Origin: Apostichopus japonicus
Taxonomy: Eukaryota > Echinodermata > Holothuroidea > Aspidochirotida > Stichopodidae
Assembly: GCF_037975245.1 (NCBI RefSeq)
Contig: NC_092564.1
Location: 16,754,984 to 16,818,983, forward strand
Length of the DNA: 64,000 bases
Direction of reading: 5' to 3'
Of the stretch, positions 47,608 to 60,079 are shown piece after piece (positions within the stretch are counted from its first letter, which is position 1; each line of letters begins with the position of its first letter). The position numbers and the translations under genes were made by a program. The notes beneath the pieces were generated by a model. That model saw only the letters and a program-made list of their open reading frames with translations. It did not search any database and was not told the origin of the DNA.

Positions 47608-48909
47608 GACATTTACAGAATTAGAAAACGACCTCTCGTGACCTCAAATGACTTTCACTACTAGAGTAAAGATATCTTAACTCGATTAGCATGGTTATGC
47701 AACGACCGGGGAGTTACTTTTCTGTTATCCCTGATTTGTTGATTATTAATGAATGTACTGCGAGGGCTCCGCCTAAGAAGTCTAACGTAATTAGCTTAAG
47801 TTGATCAGTAGACCTGGTGTAGAATAGGCATAACGTAACGCTTATATCTTTAACAATCAAAAGTAAGTTGGGATATTCTTTGAAGACTTGAACAAGGTTC
47901 TGTTGATACTCCCTACCCACATATGTTTGCGTGTTTCAGTGCAAACTCGATTAGGCTACAGCAAGTGTACTGTTACTTGTTAGCCTAGCCTGAGGCCCAA
48001 CTAAGCTAGGCCCACAGGCGTTTAGAATAAATAATACAGAGTGTTTAAATATAATATTAAGAAAAGGGCAATAAGCCCCCAGTTCCAGCTAAGGTACCGG
48101 CATTAACATAAGGAAAAACAGAAATTTTGAATGTAATTTTTGGAAATGAAATTTGGCATTTCACAAGAAATTAACCTTTCTGACTGCAGAAATGCATGCA
48201 CTGTTTACATTGCAGTCATAATATATCACGAATCATATTCAAAGAGTCAGGGCGATCTGGTTTTTTAGGGAATTGGTTATTGACAAAAGGAATTTTCTTA
48301 TGTGGGACTGAAGTTAAAACGTAGTGATCATGACAATTTCAAAAGCAAACCTCACTAATTTCAAAGGCTAACCTCACTATTTGCATCAATATGATGTCCT
48401 ATCCCAGTGTGCAAATTCTCTATTTAAATGAAAATATTTTGGATGGGTTGCATAAGTTCATATGTTGTATGTAGAGCTACTTTAATTGTTGAGTATTGCT
48501 GTTATACCAAGGTCAAACGTTCATGTGAGATCAGTTATTGTACTGTAGGAGTCAAACTCTACAAACAAAAAGCAAAAACTTGATCAAACTTTGAACTTAG
48601 TGTGAAGTAGATCCACTTTAGTGGGTTCAAATACGGCCTAATGGTTTTTGTGTAGGTCAAAGGACAATGGAGGTCAACAGATGTCAAAACCTAGCAACCA
48701 TTATAATTCCAAGAAGCAAATTAAGATAGGATATATGGGCTACATACTTGGTAGATAGGGCCAAATGGGTGCAAATATCTTGTTGGTAACAATATACCTG
48801 AATCTTGTGTGCAGTCTTCCATGAAATGTTCTGAAGTGTGGCAATGAATCACTAAGCCTTATTGCTTTCTTGATTTTGCATGGTCTGTTTGCTTTTCGTG
48901 TGTCTACAG

Positions 48910-49268
48910 GGCGGAATCCTGATGGTTCTAAAGACCCTGTCGACGATCCCAATGACAAAGATCCTAAAGATCCCAAGGATAAGGACAAGTTCCCACCAGA
49001 TCCAGAGGAAGATCCCATCATTGAAGTGGTTGCCACGACAACTACCCCAGTGACCCTTTATCTGGATGAGGTTAATGATGTCACCACCGACGTTGCAGTC
49101 ACGTTTGACACAGATGACATCATCAAGGGGTCGGACCTTTGGGAAATGTCCAATTGGTTCAGCAAGCAGAAGGACGGATCAGGCAAACAGACAAACTTCC
49201 AGGAATCTGTCCTCACCTCGAGGCAAAGAGGCAAGACTGTCAAACCTAATAAGGACCTTACTTACGTG
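48910..49268 (+). CDS. Gene 2 exon 8: alpha-A module 2 with DP/KD-rich linker
   Basis: Acceptor TCTACAG, donor GTGGTAAGT; phase 1 in, phase 0 out. Residues 372-491, the longest A exon. The linker of about 36 aa is highly charged (SKDPVDDPNDKDPKDPKDKD, then KFPPDPEEDP). The core reads VVATTTTPVTLYLDEVNDVT, GSDLWEMSNWFSKQKDGSG and LTSRQRGKTV. No cysteine. The acidic DP repeats could bind divalent cations or act as a flexible spacer (inference). Confidence 0.9.
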
Positions 49269-50623
49269 GTAAGTATACAGACTGATGTTTGTGTCTGCAT
49301 GTAATTACTGGTCTCTTACTCATCTACTGTCGTTGACAGTTTGCAAATTTGCTTTCTCTTCATTCTGTCAAATTTCAGGACTGATCTTCAAGAATATCTA
49401 TTGGTTGTCTCTCGTAGAATTTCTTTTCATGTTTTCCAAACGTCAACGTCAGTAGTTTTAGCAGGGTTGACGTCAAATGAAATCAAGAAAATATAACTAA
49501 ATTGCTGTTACTGCAGAGTATGTTGAAAGAAGCTTAGTGTATGCTATGCACAAGCTCTGTGGTAGATGTGGTAATTGTATTAGACTACTGGAAAATCCTC
49601 ACATATCAGCCTAGGACTTCTTTGGTAAAATTTAACCACATCGGTAACCATATGCACATGCATTGACTACATCATCTGATAATGATTTCTTTTCCAAGGC
49701 AACAAAAAGGAAAAAAGGAAAAGGAATAAGTGTGATGGTGGATGGTGGCAGTGTACTGTATGTGTATTTTCAAATTTTGGATTTGTTGGCTTAGTATAAG
49801 CATGACTTCCACACAGCAAACAGTCCTGGCCTTTATCACGCTCAGTTTGAACAATTCAGGAGGCTCAAAGATGATCTCTGTACATGGCATCTTAAGTTGT
49901 CTCAAAGACAGTTAAGAGGTTACAGACCAGTTTCTCTTTCATAAACTGGACCTTTGTTTAGGGGAAGCATTGTTTGGGTGATAGCATTGCAGGCATGTGA
50001 CATTCATTCTTTTAATAAAAACTTTTAAATTAAGGTTTGAAGTAGAATTTTTTTGCTATCTGCAGTTGTTTTAAATGGAACTGTGACAGCATGACAGTGC
50101 ATCTCTGCCATTGTCTGCCATGCAGGTTGTTATTCTGGATATGAGGAAGTTATCGTTGTAAGGGTTATATATTAAACTATCTTTTTCAGAACCTTAATTG
50201 GTTTCTGACCACAAGTGAGCCATTATACAGATATCTCTGCAATGGTCATGAAGCAAGAACCCTCTGTTCTGATATTTAATTTGAACAATTTTAATGCAGT
50301 TGCCATATTAGTCATGTAAAATTGAGTGGAATGTTTTGTGGCAAGGATGAATATATGCTTTGGAAATTTAAATTTTTCACTGTGCAGAAATCAGTGGTGT
50401 CTTGTGAATAGCTATACTCCTCTGGTTGAAACTTTTTAATACTTAATTCATTTATTTCACTAATTGTGAAACTGGCGATGACATATGGTCTGGAAGAATG
50501 TCAGAGAACCCCCCACCCCCACCCCACCCCCACCCATTGAGACCATCCTTTAATAGAGAAACCCATATGTTGGGGTATTTGAATCAATAATGTTCCATTT
50601 CCCCTCTCTCACATCTCTATTAG
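49269..50623 (+). other. Gene 2 intron 8
   Basis: Phase 0, 1355 bases, with a CCCCACCCC patch at about 50510-50535. No exon seen. Confidence 0.8.
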
Positions 50624-50780
50624 GAACTTCCACAATCTGTAGACCTCACTGATGGCTCTGGTTGTGGCAAATACAGATACATCTGTTCAGAGATCAGAAA
50701 ATTCAATCCTACTCCAGACTTTCAAATTAAAGATCGGTACAAGTTGTCTAGACGTGGATGTGCTCAGGTTACTTGCAAAG
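50624..50780 (+). CDS. Gene 2 exon 9: B1 module 2
   Basis: 157 bases, residues 492-543. Reads VDLTDGSGCGKYRYICSEIR, KFNPTPDFQI, GCAQVTCK. Four cysteines, B1 subtype. Confidence 0.9.
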
Positions 50781-51903
50781 GTGAGGTTTCATTTTAGATA
50801 AATTGCAAATGATGCATTAGTTTGTATTTCAGTTTTGAGTAATTATTTAGTGTTCAAATATGGTGTAGCAGTCTCTTGAAGTCTCTGAATTTTTTCTTTT
50901 ATAAAGAAAAAAAATGTACTATGGTTTATTTGTAGGGAAAAATACTGATATACCTCTGTGGAAATATATAGCAGTTTTACCATTTTTGTAGAACATTTTA
51001 TGATGCAATACTTGATAAATTATTCCCTAGCTGCATTATTAGAAAATGTGATAGTGGGAAAGGCAACAATTATTCACAATTTCTCTGTGAGAAACCATCT
51101 TGTGTCAACAAATGTTTTGGAAATCTTGTTGTGAATAATAATTTCTCGAATGTACTCTGTTCAAAATTTATACTTCAAAAAGTTTTCTAAATTTGCTTTA
51201 TTTCATAGAAATAGATATGGTAGAAAAATACATTATGGTAATTTTTATATATTTTTTTAACAGGACAAAATGGATAAGGCGGTATGTGCATGTAAAGTGA
51301 TTAAGTTAGACAAAATGTGCACTTCACTAAGTTTTTCTGTTCAGTGTTACATTTGTTTACAATGGACTAGAGACACAAAACCATCTTCTTGTTTGGCCTA
51401 ATATCCTGCTGATAATGAATGTAACAGCTTTAAATAGCCGACCCTTTAGTATAAAACTTCTGAATTTAATTGTCATTGGTATTTGCCAACTAGATTTAAG
51501 CATGTTTCAAAAATTGCTTGAAGTTTACCAAAATTACATTTCTGGAGCTTCTTACTCTTCGAGTTATCTCCAGAGCTGAGTGTTTCAATGAGATATAACT
51601 TAATCTAAGTTTGTCTTAGAGTGGAACACTGCTCAGAGGGTGGCAGTAAAAAAATGCTTGTTGAAGTTTTCAACATGAATGACCTTTTTTATTTATTGAC
51701 TTTCCAACTTTTCCAGTATATTTAGAAATCAGGACCACTTAGGGTTTGTGTGCTCATCTGAAACGACGTACCTGCTTGACCAAACCAAACCTTGAATGTT
51801 AAAAATCCAGCCTAGAGTTTGACAATTTGTCTCTGAGGATAAAGCAAATCATTCATGATCATGATTTTAATTTTTTTATTCTTTGCTTGGTCTGTTTACA
51901 CAG
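50781..51903 (+). other. Gene 2 intron 9
   Basis: Phase 1, 1123 bases, AT-rich. Nothing else seen. Confidence 0.8.
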
Positions 51904-52184
51904 CAAGGGATGATGACACCACTCCAACCGTTCAGTTTGCAGCGGTACAGCCTACACCAGTCACTCTGTACATGGGCGAAAGGACCGACGTCACCACAGA
52001 CGTAGATGTCAAATTCAAGGAGGAGAACACCGACCCCAACACCGCTGGTGTCAACCTCTGGCAGATGGCTCTTTGGTTCAGTAAATCCGACATTGGATCG
52101 GGAAAGACCACCGACTATGTACATAGTACACTCAACGAAGCCCAGGGAGAGAAATCTGTTGACTTTGATGACTTTGTCATGGAG
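51904..52184 (+). CDS. Gene 2 exon 10: beta-A module 2
   Basis: Acceptor TACACAG, donor GAGGTATGA (weaker). Residues 544-637. Reads PTVQFAAVQPTPVTLYMGE, TDVTTDVDVKF, NTDPNTAGVNLWQMALWFSK and STLNEAQGEKSV. Beta subtype. Confidence 0.9.
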
Positions 52185-53242
52185 GTATGAGAACTTTATC
52201 AAAAAAGAAACATGTAAGGTGGCATGGACATAGTTTGAAGGTTGTATACCATACTTGTTAGGGCATGGGGAAGGGGGTAGAGGATGGTGGGTACATGTGT
52301 CTGATGTTCAAAGGAGCACAGATTGCACAAGTTGATCCAAACTTAAAATGTCATCCTTGGGTTGCCAAAATTTTAAGTCAGGTGCACCAAGTTTTGCTGA
52401 TGATAAAAAATAAAAATGGTATGATTTTCTTATTTTCCAATCCATGTCTTGCAAGCTCCCAGATAAAAAGTAAGGTGTTTTTGTTGTCGACAAAACTTGA
52501 CGACGATACAAGCAAAATAATTTTCTGTCATGGTTGTGTCAGTGGTTCTTATAGGGTTAGTTTTAAGGGCGGCATTTTCATGGAAAAACTGGAAGGGGAG
52601 AGACACCAAAACAGCTACGGGTGCTATCAGACTTGGTTGAATCCTGGGGATTGTAGGGTATCAAGTAACACTTGATTTACAATTAAGATGATAACAAAAG
52701 TGGCCCTCTGTAGAAGACTTAGCTGGCCTGAACAGAGCAGAAGGTGGAGTTGCATTTTTTCCACAATTTGGTGGCACCATGCCTGCTGGAAATTAACCAC
52801 AAATAACATGGGATTGGTAGTTGAAGGCACATGGAGGGAATTTCTCACATTTCAAGGTGGATGTTATTTTCTCTTCAATCTCTCTGAATAGTGAGAAAGT
52901 AAGAAAGACAAAGGCTGAAAAGATTACTGCTCAGATGTTTGCTCTCAAAGTTTGAGCAGTTGTGGTTTTAAGGTTTTCTTAATATTTGAGTTGAAATTTT
53001 TCATAAAATGTTACTAATCTTATCTCTAGGTGAAGGTAGAGCGAATAGCCAGAGATGGATTGTACACTGTTTTCTTTCATGTCAAATGTCTTTCAACTAC
53101 ATCATCAGCAGATTTTTAGAATACCTAAATGCCATGTCAAACAAATTTAACTTAACATAGAAACTTGACAAAATATTACCAAGTTTCCAATCACGCTTAG
53201 TTTCTACTTTTGGGCAATTTTGTATCATTCTCACTATTAAAG
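52185..53242 (+). other. Gene 2 intron 10
   Basis: Phase 0, 1058 bases. A 136-codon ORF at 52265-52675 lies wholly inside it without family motifs and is judged spurious. Confidence 0.8.
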
Positions 53243-53399
53243 CAATTACCGATCACAGCGGATTTAACAGACCAACTGGGCTGCGGTAAATACAGGTTCA
53301 TCTGCGCAAGGATCCGCAAGGACAGTCCTGAACCAGATTATGAGCTGATTGGTAAGAGTGTCTCTGCTACGACCGGCTGTGCTCCTGTCACCTGTGAAA
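53243..53399 (+). CDS. Gene 2 exon 11: B2 module 2
   Basis: 157 bases, residues 638-689. Reads LPITADLTDQLGCGKYRFIC, ARIRKDSPEPDYELIGKS, GCAPVTCE. B2 subtype. Confidence 0.9.
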
Positions 53400-54642
53400 G
53401 TAAGTTATTTTTTCTCTCCAAACTATGGTGACCTTAGAGGTGATAAGTTAGTAATTCAACAAAACAGAAAAGAAAAAAAAAACATTACTGCCCATTATGT
53501 ATGTATGTATTTTAGATCCTCCTGCAAGCAGGAACTCGCGAAGAAGCCTCTTTGGCTTATCAAAGCCGCAAGCTGACCGAAGTCAGTCTCTTAGATTCAT
53601 ATTTTAGGTCCATGATTATGAATTGTCAATTGTCAACAACTCTGTAACTGGATGACATACATTAATCTTGGAGTGACTCGAACCAGGGACCTGATGATTG
53701 GATGGCACCTTTGTTAGCCACTGAGCCAACACTCCACAATAAAAATTGATGTGCATACGGCACGTTGCCTTGCTGTGCTCTAGAATAGCGGTCAGCAGAC
53801 AGGCCTCCTTTGTAAGGTCCTAGCATGTCTCACCTAGTTGAGTGGTGTGATCGGACACAAAGCATCGTAACTGATGTCTACTACAGCTTCACATCAGTCA
53901 TCGGATGGATCTATCTGCTCACTATGCATGTACTAATTTTATTGTCATTTTCTTTTAGAACTAATACGCTTCATTAGGAAATTAAACTCAACTGGTTTTG
54001 GGGGTTTTTTTTGGGGGGAGGGGAGTGGGGAACTTATTTTAAGAAGCTAGAACACTTAACATTTGTAAAGAACATTTATCCTTGCTACTTGTAAAGAGTC
54101 TTGTAGCAAGTGATGCATAAATATATGCTATAGCAATTCCAAATTGTTGAAGTGAGCCACAACAAGTTCTTCTAGTTTTGCAGTGATATCTAATTAAGTA
54201 TTGTCACTCTGATCATATTGAAAAGTGCAGAACAGTCAGATGGAATGTACTACCACACAAGCAAACACATAACGTGACCAAACAGCACTTATCTTTCCCA
54301 TGGTACTCTTTTGGTGAACCATAGTTCATGTTTGTATTTCACTTTCCTCATAAGTAACAAAGACTATTAAAGCACCAAACAAAGAACTAGGACAACAAGT
54401 GTTTTCAAGAGGAAAGATAAATATGTTTGGCTAGGATGATGAAGTGCAGCTCTAGTGATCTTAGGATATCAAGTCCATGTCGTGCTCGACAGATTTCTTT
54501 TGAAAATCTTCAGGTGTATCCAGTACTCCAGACTGTACGATATCCCCTTCTCCTCCACCTTACCGATTTCTTTCCCCTGTCAATTGTGTTTACTGTGATT
54601 TGATTTATTGGGAATCGTTTCTCGCGACAATTCTTCACGCAG
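53400..54642 (+). other. Gene 2 intron 11
   Basis: Phase 1, 1243 bases, containing a minus-strand tRNA-derived SINE (53505-53745) and a G-run at about 53998-54030. Confidence 0.8.
53505..53745 (-). repeat. tRNA-derived SINE, second family
   Basis: On the minus strand the head reads GGAGTGTTGGCTCAGTGGCT with A box TGGCTCAGTGG, and B box GGTTCGAGTCACTCC. The sequence differs from the SINE at 27040-27480. The tail side carries GCTTTGATAAGCC-like and TGTATGTATG-type sequence at about 53500-53580. Confidence 0.7.
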
Positions 54643-54920
54643 CTCGACCCGAGGGCGACGAAGATAGAAAACTGGAGATCGTTTCGACCAACCCGTCCCC
54701 GGTGACGCTCTACAAGAATGAGGTCAACGATGTCACAACGGACGTGACGGTGGAATTCGACGCCGATTACGGTGTGGAAGGAAAGAAACTCTGGCAGATG
54801 TCTTTGTGGTTCAGTAAGTCTCCAGCCGGTGACGGCAAGAAGACCAACTTCAAGGAGTCTACTCTCAACGGCCCGCAGAGAAATCAACCTCTGAATATCG
54901 AGGATCCATTGTTCTTTGAG
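54643..54920 (+). CDS. Gene 2 exon 12: alpha-A module 3
   Basis: Acceptor CACGCAG, donor GAGGTACAG. Residues 690-782. The linker is reduced to TRPEGDEDRK. The core is LEIVSTNPSPVTLYKNEVND, VEGKKLWQMSLWFSK, GDGKKTNFKESTLNGPQRNQ. No cysteine. Alpha by lack of the NTDP insert. Confidence 0.9.
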
Positions 54921-55928
54921 GTACAGACAGGTTTCATCATTCTTTGAGAGATTTAACACAATGGTCATTGTTTCTTTGTGGTATAAACAAATGTCGTTGT
55001 TTCTTTGAGTCTTTGATTGACCAGTGTTATATTGGAAATGAAAGAGTGAATTCCACTGAAACAAAAAGGTTTCTGTTTAATAAATGTGCAACCATGCCAT
55101 CATCACAAGTTTTAGTCAAAGTTGTCACACTTGTTGTGGCAAAGTGTGACAATCTTCAAGGTGACGTGCACTATAGAGGTAAAAAACAAAACCAAGAAAA
55201 AGAGAGAAGAAAAAGCCAAAACATAAAGCAGACCCCAAGAGTCGATTTATATATATTTTATTTTATTTATTCATTTCATTTCATTTCATTTCTTTTTGTT
55301 TCTTCGTAACATACAATAATAACAATATATACAAATTATGTGTCAATATTGAAAATTAAATTTATGTTACAAAAGAAAGTGATGTAAAAAAAAATCCTCT
55401 GTATGCTTGTGAGGCAGATCACTCCTTTTCTAAAAATAGGAGAAGAAAAAATAAAATAAAAATAGAGTAAGAGAAAGGTATGAAGGAATAACAACAAACC
55501 AAGTGATCAATAAGTATTTATGTAATGCTTAGTATGTTTGCATTTAAAACATGAAAGTTGGTTGCAGTTATGAATTTCAGTAGGAAGGTTATTTTAAGCA
55601 AATGTTAGTGTTAAGAACGTGGTATGGAGCAGAGTCATCTAGGCCACCTTGTATTATGGTCATACGTGTCACAGTCAAGTATGTTGATGCAAGATTGTGA
55701 ATAATTCGGTGAGAAAATGTAGCTTCTTGAACGTGATATAAGACTGATGAATTTCAACAGATCGAGGGAAGAAAACAATCTATGTATATATACATGTATA
55801 TAAATATATGTATACATGTGTATATATATATATATATTTTTTATTTCTTGTTGGGAAGCTGTATTTTCTTGCCATATTTAGGACACTATTTGTGGCTATG
55901 TTTAATAATGGTTGGTTCCCTTTCTCAG
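54921..55928 (+). other. Gene 2 intron 12
   Basis: Phase 0, 1008 bases, with TTTCATTTCATTT repeats at about 55268-55300 and a short TATATG run at 55785-55835. Nothing else. Confidence 0.8.
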
Positions 55929-56085
55929 GCCCTGCCACAAACTGTGGACCTCACAGATGGTATTGGTTGCGGCAAGTACAAGTATATTTGTGCCGAGATC
56001 CGTAAACACGAACCTGAACCAAACTTTAGCTACACCCTCAAGAAGAAGAATTCTCCAAAGGGATGTGCCAAGGTGACATGTATAG
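55929..56085 (+). CDS. Gene 2 exon 13: B1 module 3
   Basis: 157 bases, residues 783-834. Reads LPQTVDLTDGIGCGKYKYIC, AEIRKHEPEPNFSY, KKKNSPKGCAKVTCI. B1 subtype with a basic KKK segment. Confidence 0.9.
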
Positions 56086-57049
56086 GTAAGTCAATCAGCC
56101 TTCCAGTCTGTCTGTCTTCAATAAATACTAACAAATAGAGAAATGGTAATGAAGAAGAGCTGTATATGCTGCGAGGCTGCCTTTATAAACTTTACGATAA
56201 CATTAAAACAAATTGAAAAAATAATGATGAATGACAAGGTAAAGCATAATATTGGTAGCTTGCCGAAATGGTCTATTCCAGGTAAGTCACAGAACATTAG
56301 AACCTGCGATGTTTAATAACTGCTCATTGCAAAGTTGTATATTGCCAGTAATCATTATTGTATGTTTGTACTTGCATGTTCACTCTTGAACATTTACATG
56401 GCTTATCTGATGTAAAATCTACCAGGAGACAATCAATCCTATAGTATGAATCAGTGGTCTGCAAAAGTTTCTGAGTCAGGTCTTATTAAAAAGGAATGTT
56501 ACATGGTGTCATAAATGGGATTAGGAGACAGAGCATCAGTAAATCTCAGTCAGTCATGCTCATCCACAATCTTGAATATTTATTAAGTGTTTTCTTATAA
56601 CAAGGAACATTACATGGTGTCATAAGTGGGATCAGAAGGTCTTCACATTTAAAATCCAGCCTTCAGTTAGACTGCCATTCATTATTTGCCACTGCCCACT
56701 TCTTCACCTTTCAAGCTTATTAGTCTGGAACGTTAGCCTGTGTGTTACATAATCAATTCGCCAAGCCTAGCTAAGGAAACCCGCTTGGAAATGTCACTTG
56801 CACAGCTCAAATTTACCTGTGGTATTAAAAGGCGCATTATTCCAAATGAGCTCATTGCCAGTTGGCACTGCTTGCTTTTATGCCAATCATTTAGAAGCCA
56901 ATTTCATCAATATTGCAGCATGTCAACTTCCATACTTAAATCAGATTTTAAAGGCTACCTATCGCTATTCTATCGCTTAACTTGAAAAAATGTGAAAGAA
57001 AATTCCATAACCTCTCTTTCCCTTTTTTTTTTGTGGTGTGTCTGTCAAG
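56086..57049 (+). other. Gene 2 intron 13
   Basis: Phase 1, 964 bases. ACATGGTGTCATAA-TGGGAT occurs twice (about 56502 and 56612). Nothing else. Confidence 0.8.
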
Positions 57050-57327
57050 ATCGTAAGAAGGAAACTCCAACAGTGGAGTTTAAATCCGTCCAGCCGACAC
57101 CAGTGACCCTCATCATCGGAGAAAGTAATGACGTGACCACGGACGTCACCGTAGAGTTTGAACCAGAGACCACCGACCCATCGGTCTCCGGTAAGGGTCT
57201 CTGGGACATGTCGGTCTGGTTCAGTAAATCTGACACGGGGGCAGGTTCCTCCACCGGTATGGTGGAGAGCGCCCTCTCTGGCCCACAAAAGAAACAACCT
57301 GTTGACTTGGGAGATTTTGAATTTTCG
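57050..57327 (+). CDS. Gene 2 exon 14: beta-A module 3
   Basis: Acceptor TGTCAAG, donor TCGGTGAGT. Residues 835-927. Reads PTVEFKSVQPTPVTLIIGE, NDVTTDVTVEF, TTDPSVSGKGLWDMSVWFSK and SALSGPQKKQPV. Beta subtype. The frame stays open past the donor into the intron by chance. Confidence 0.9.
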
Positions 57328-58403
57328 GTGAGTAGAGAACGGCACGAGGCGTCCCAAATTTGCTGCACTGCCTTTAGAAATATACCTAGTCGCGCTAGTT
57401 GTTCTGCAGAGTTCACAATGTACAGACACATTTGTTGTATGATCACTACTCTCACTCCAGAACCGGTAGTTCGTAAAAGTTATTTGAATGTTAGGCTGGC
57501 TGCGGCTGATACAAGCAGTTTCATAATACTCTGTAGTAGCACTGACTAAATTCAGATTGGTAGATCTGCAGTAAATTAATAAGTAGAGAAAATCCCTAAT
57601 TGGGACCCATTATTAGGTCTGTTGTATATTATGGCAATTATATAGTCTTAGAAATGTGTCAGATAGTTTTTAAGCTCAAATCCCTAGTGTATGTTTCTGA
57701 AATACAAAACTTTTATTTCATATTTTGTTTCGTAGTTCCCTCAATTGTTCTGAGGAATCTGGGCAACATATTTGAGACATTCTCTGGGGTCACGTTTGAC
57801 TTGCCTGTTGACTAGATCGTGTCTACATGACAGGCAATAATGTAGTGTTCAAATTTTGTGTAACAGTTTATACAAAGCTTCAGAATTTTGTCTCTTATCA
57901 AATACAACGTTTCATGGGTAAAGAGAAAAACGGCTAATGCATCTTTGTAACATTTTGATATTTTTATCCCAGATAAGTTATTCACTGAAGTGTGGATTCA
58001 TTCAGAGTAGAGTGCCTAACAATTTAATGTTACTGTATTACCTATCAACTCATAATTTTAAAATGACTTGGATGTATCTTGGAGGCTTCATATGTTGTGG
58101 CAGATGTGATGCATAACTGACCCCTCAAAAAATAAGAAGCAAAGCTTAAATTATTTTTACCAATGGATATTGGGCCAAGTTTTACTTGTTTCATTTCCTA
58201 TTGTAGTATTGCTTTATAGATCTACTTAAATATATAACAGCTAAAAGATCAGGAGCTTCGAACATATATATATATATGTATGTATCTGATAGCAATGCTG
58301 TCTTTTGTGTTGAATACTATGTTATAAGACCATAGCTATTATTATGATTATTATGCTCACTATACAACCTGTTTCCTCGATTGCCGTTCCTTTTACCTCG
58401 CAG
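57328..58403 (+). other. Gene 2 intron 14
   Basis: Phase 0, 1076 bases, with a short TA run at about 58264-58280. Nothing else. Confidence 0.8.
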
Positions 58404-58554
58404 GAACTGCCTATGACGGTGGACCTTACCAATGCCATCGGCTGTGGCAAGTATCGCTTCATATGTGCTCGCATCAGGAAGGGCGACCCGGTACCAGACT
58501 ACACCCTGGTAGGACCCAAGTCAGTCGTGGGCTGTGCTCCAGTCACTTGCGAGA
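58404..58554 (+). CDS. Gene 2 exon 15: B2 module 3
   Basis: 151 bases, two codons shorter than other B exons. Residues 928-977. Reads LPMTVDLTNAIGCGKYRFIC, ARIRKGDPVPDYTLVGPKS, GCAPVTCE. The shortening falls in the loop between the second and third cysteines. Confidence 0.9.
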
Positions 58555-59168
58555 GTAAGGGTCCTTTATTATACACATCTCAGTTGGTTTCACCTTAATC
58601 ACTTTGGATAAACTGAAATATAACAATAGCAGCAGGCCTATGATACACATCAAAGGGGTGGAGGGTGGGGGGTGAGGGGCTGGTTGGGAGGGTCTTACTG
58701 GCCGAAAGCTGACGTTTCAATCACCAATTCTAAACACCTTGCCTACAATGTACATATTTGTCATTCTTGTTATTTTTCTTGGACAACCAAATTAGCTATC
58801 TGATAGGGATGGTTTTTCTTTAATAATGCCCCTCTCATAACAACTCCTAATGCTTGAGCTTTTAAATGGTTTCCTTAGATGGATCATTCATTAGTGTTTT
58901 TGATATAAGTGGTATTTTTAACTTACCAAAATACTGAGATACTTTCAGCATGAAATAAGAAATGCTACCAAGAGATTTTAACTGGTGACAAAAGGGTAGC
59001 ACGTTTTCCCCCCTTTTTCACCAACGAATTCCTCCACAAGACATTTACAATACCTCTCATTCTCAGACAGAACAACCTCTTAGATAATGTTTGAATATTC
59101 TCTTTCACTGATACTCTCTGTGAGGGTTGCTTCTCCGTTAACCTAAGATTTTATTCCTCGCTCCGTAG
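58555..59168 (+). other. Gene 2 intron 15
   Basis: Phase 1, 614 bases. A G-rich patch is at about 58657-58690. Nothing else. Confidence 0.8.
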
Positions 59169-59443
59169 AACCCCCCGAAGAAGAAGAGGATCCTCTCATC
59201 ATCGTGTCGACCACAATCACTCCAGTGACAATCTACATCGGCGAGGCCCACAATGTCTTCCCTGATATCGACGTACAGTTTGAAGGAGAAGAGGGTGTCA
59301 CAGGAACGGACCTCTGGGAGATGTCCATCTGGTTCAACAAGAACGCCGACGGATCGGGCAAAAAGACCGACCTCGCGGAGAACACCTTGACCAGGGAGCA
59401 AAGGAATCAGCCGCTAGTGATAACAGAGTCCCTTGTTTTTGAG
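59169..59443 (+). CDS. Gene 2 exon 16: alpha-A module 4
   Basis: Acceptor CCGTAG, donor GAGGTGAGA. Residues 978-1069. Short acidic linker KPPEEEEDP, then IIVSTTITPVTIYIGEAHN, VTGTDLWEMSIWFNKNADGSG, ENTLTREQRNQPL. The usual WFSK is WFNK here. Confidence 0.9.
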
Positions 59444-60079
59444 GTGAGACAGTTAACTTGTGTCAAAAAGAGAAAAAAAAAAAATATTAAAAAGAGAAAA
59501 GAATAGCGAAGAGCAATCTGTTATAAAAAATTATATGCATCACCAGTGGCTTCCCCATCCCCCTCCCCCTGATGCCCTTTCTTTCGTTTTGAAAGAGAAG
59601 CTTGTCCAGATGTCCAGAGAAGCTTGTCCAGATGTGGACATGAATAACCGAATAACATGAATAATATGTGGACAAAGAATATTGCAAAACCATATGCATT
59701 TCAGCTAAACATATTTGCCTTCTTTTGTGGTTTTGTCAGCTTAACTAGAATGAAACTTTTTCTTGTTGTTGCTGAAAACAATTTTGAGAAAGAAGGAATG
59801 TAAATTAATTAGCAAGTAATATGTGATTCCATTTGGTTCTACACAGTTTATTTGCCCAGACATGACAGAGGTTTTACATTCAGTATACATGTACACTATT
59901 ACAGTTCCCTCTGTGCATTTTGTTGATAGCGGCCGTCCGTTTTAACCCATTTGTAAACCGTCTGTTCGTGGCCAGGCAAGTCTACGTCCTGGTGGAAAAA
60001 TAAAACAACATCAAGTAAAACAGAAGCATAAATATAAACAAAATCATTTCTTCCCCCTTCCTCCCTTCCAATTTTGCAG
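59444..60079 (+). other. Gene 2 intron 16
   Basis: Phase 0, 636 bases. A duplicated AGAAGCTTGTCCAGATGT occurs at about 59596 and 59618. Nothing else. Confidence 0.8.

Larger units (their letters stand above)
43742..48909 (+). other. Gene 2 intron 7 (5.2 kb)
   Basis: Phase 1, longest internal intron. Contains a 155-bp tandem duplication (about 44470-44790), a dispersed repeat split by the second AGGTCA-rich element (44964-47607), and AGGTCA-containing sequence at about 48650. Confidence 0.8.

Noticed and set aside
52265-52675. 136-codon + strand ORF
   Set aside because: Lies wholly in intron 10 with no motif shared with the gene and no splice signals around it.
54510-55064. 184-codon minus-strand ORF
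   Set aside because: It is the antisense shadow of exon 12 (54643-54920) and crosses its splice sites; the + strand exon has family motifs and correct phases.
56992-57549. 185-codon + strand ORF as a single exon
   Set aside because: Only 57050-57327 matches the beta-A module; the rest is upstream intron and read-through past a good GTGAGT donor.
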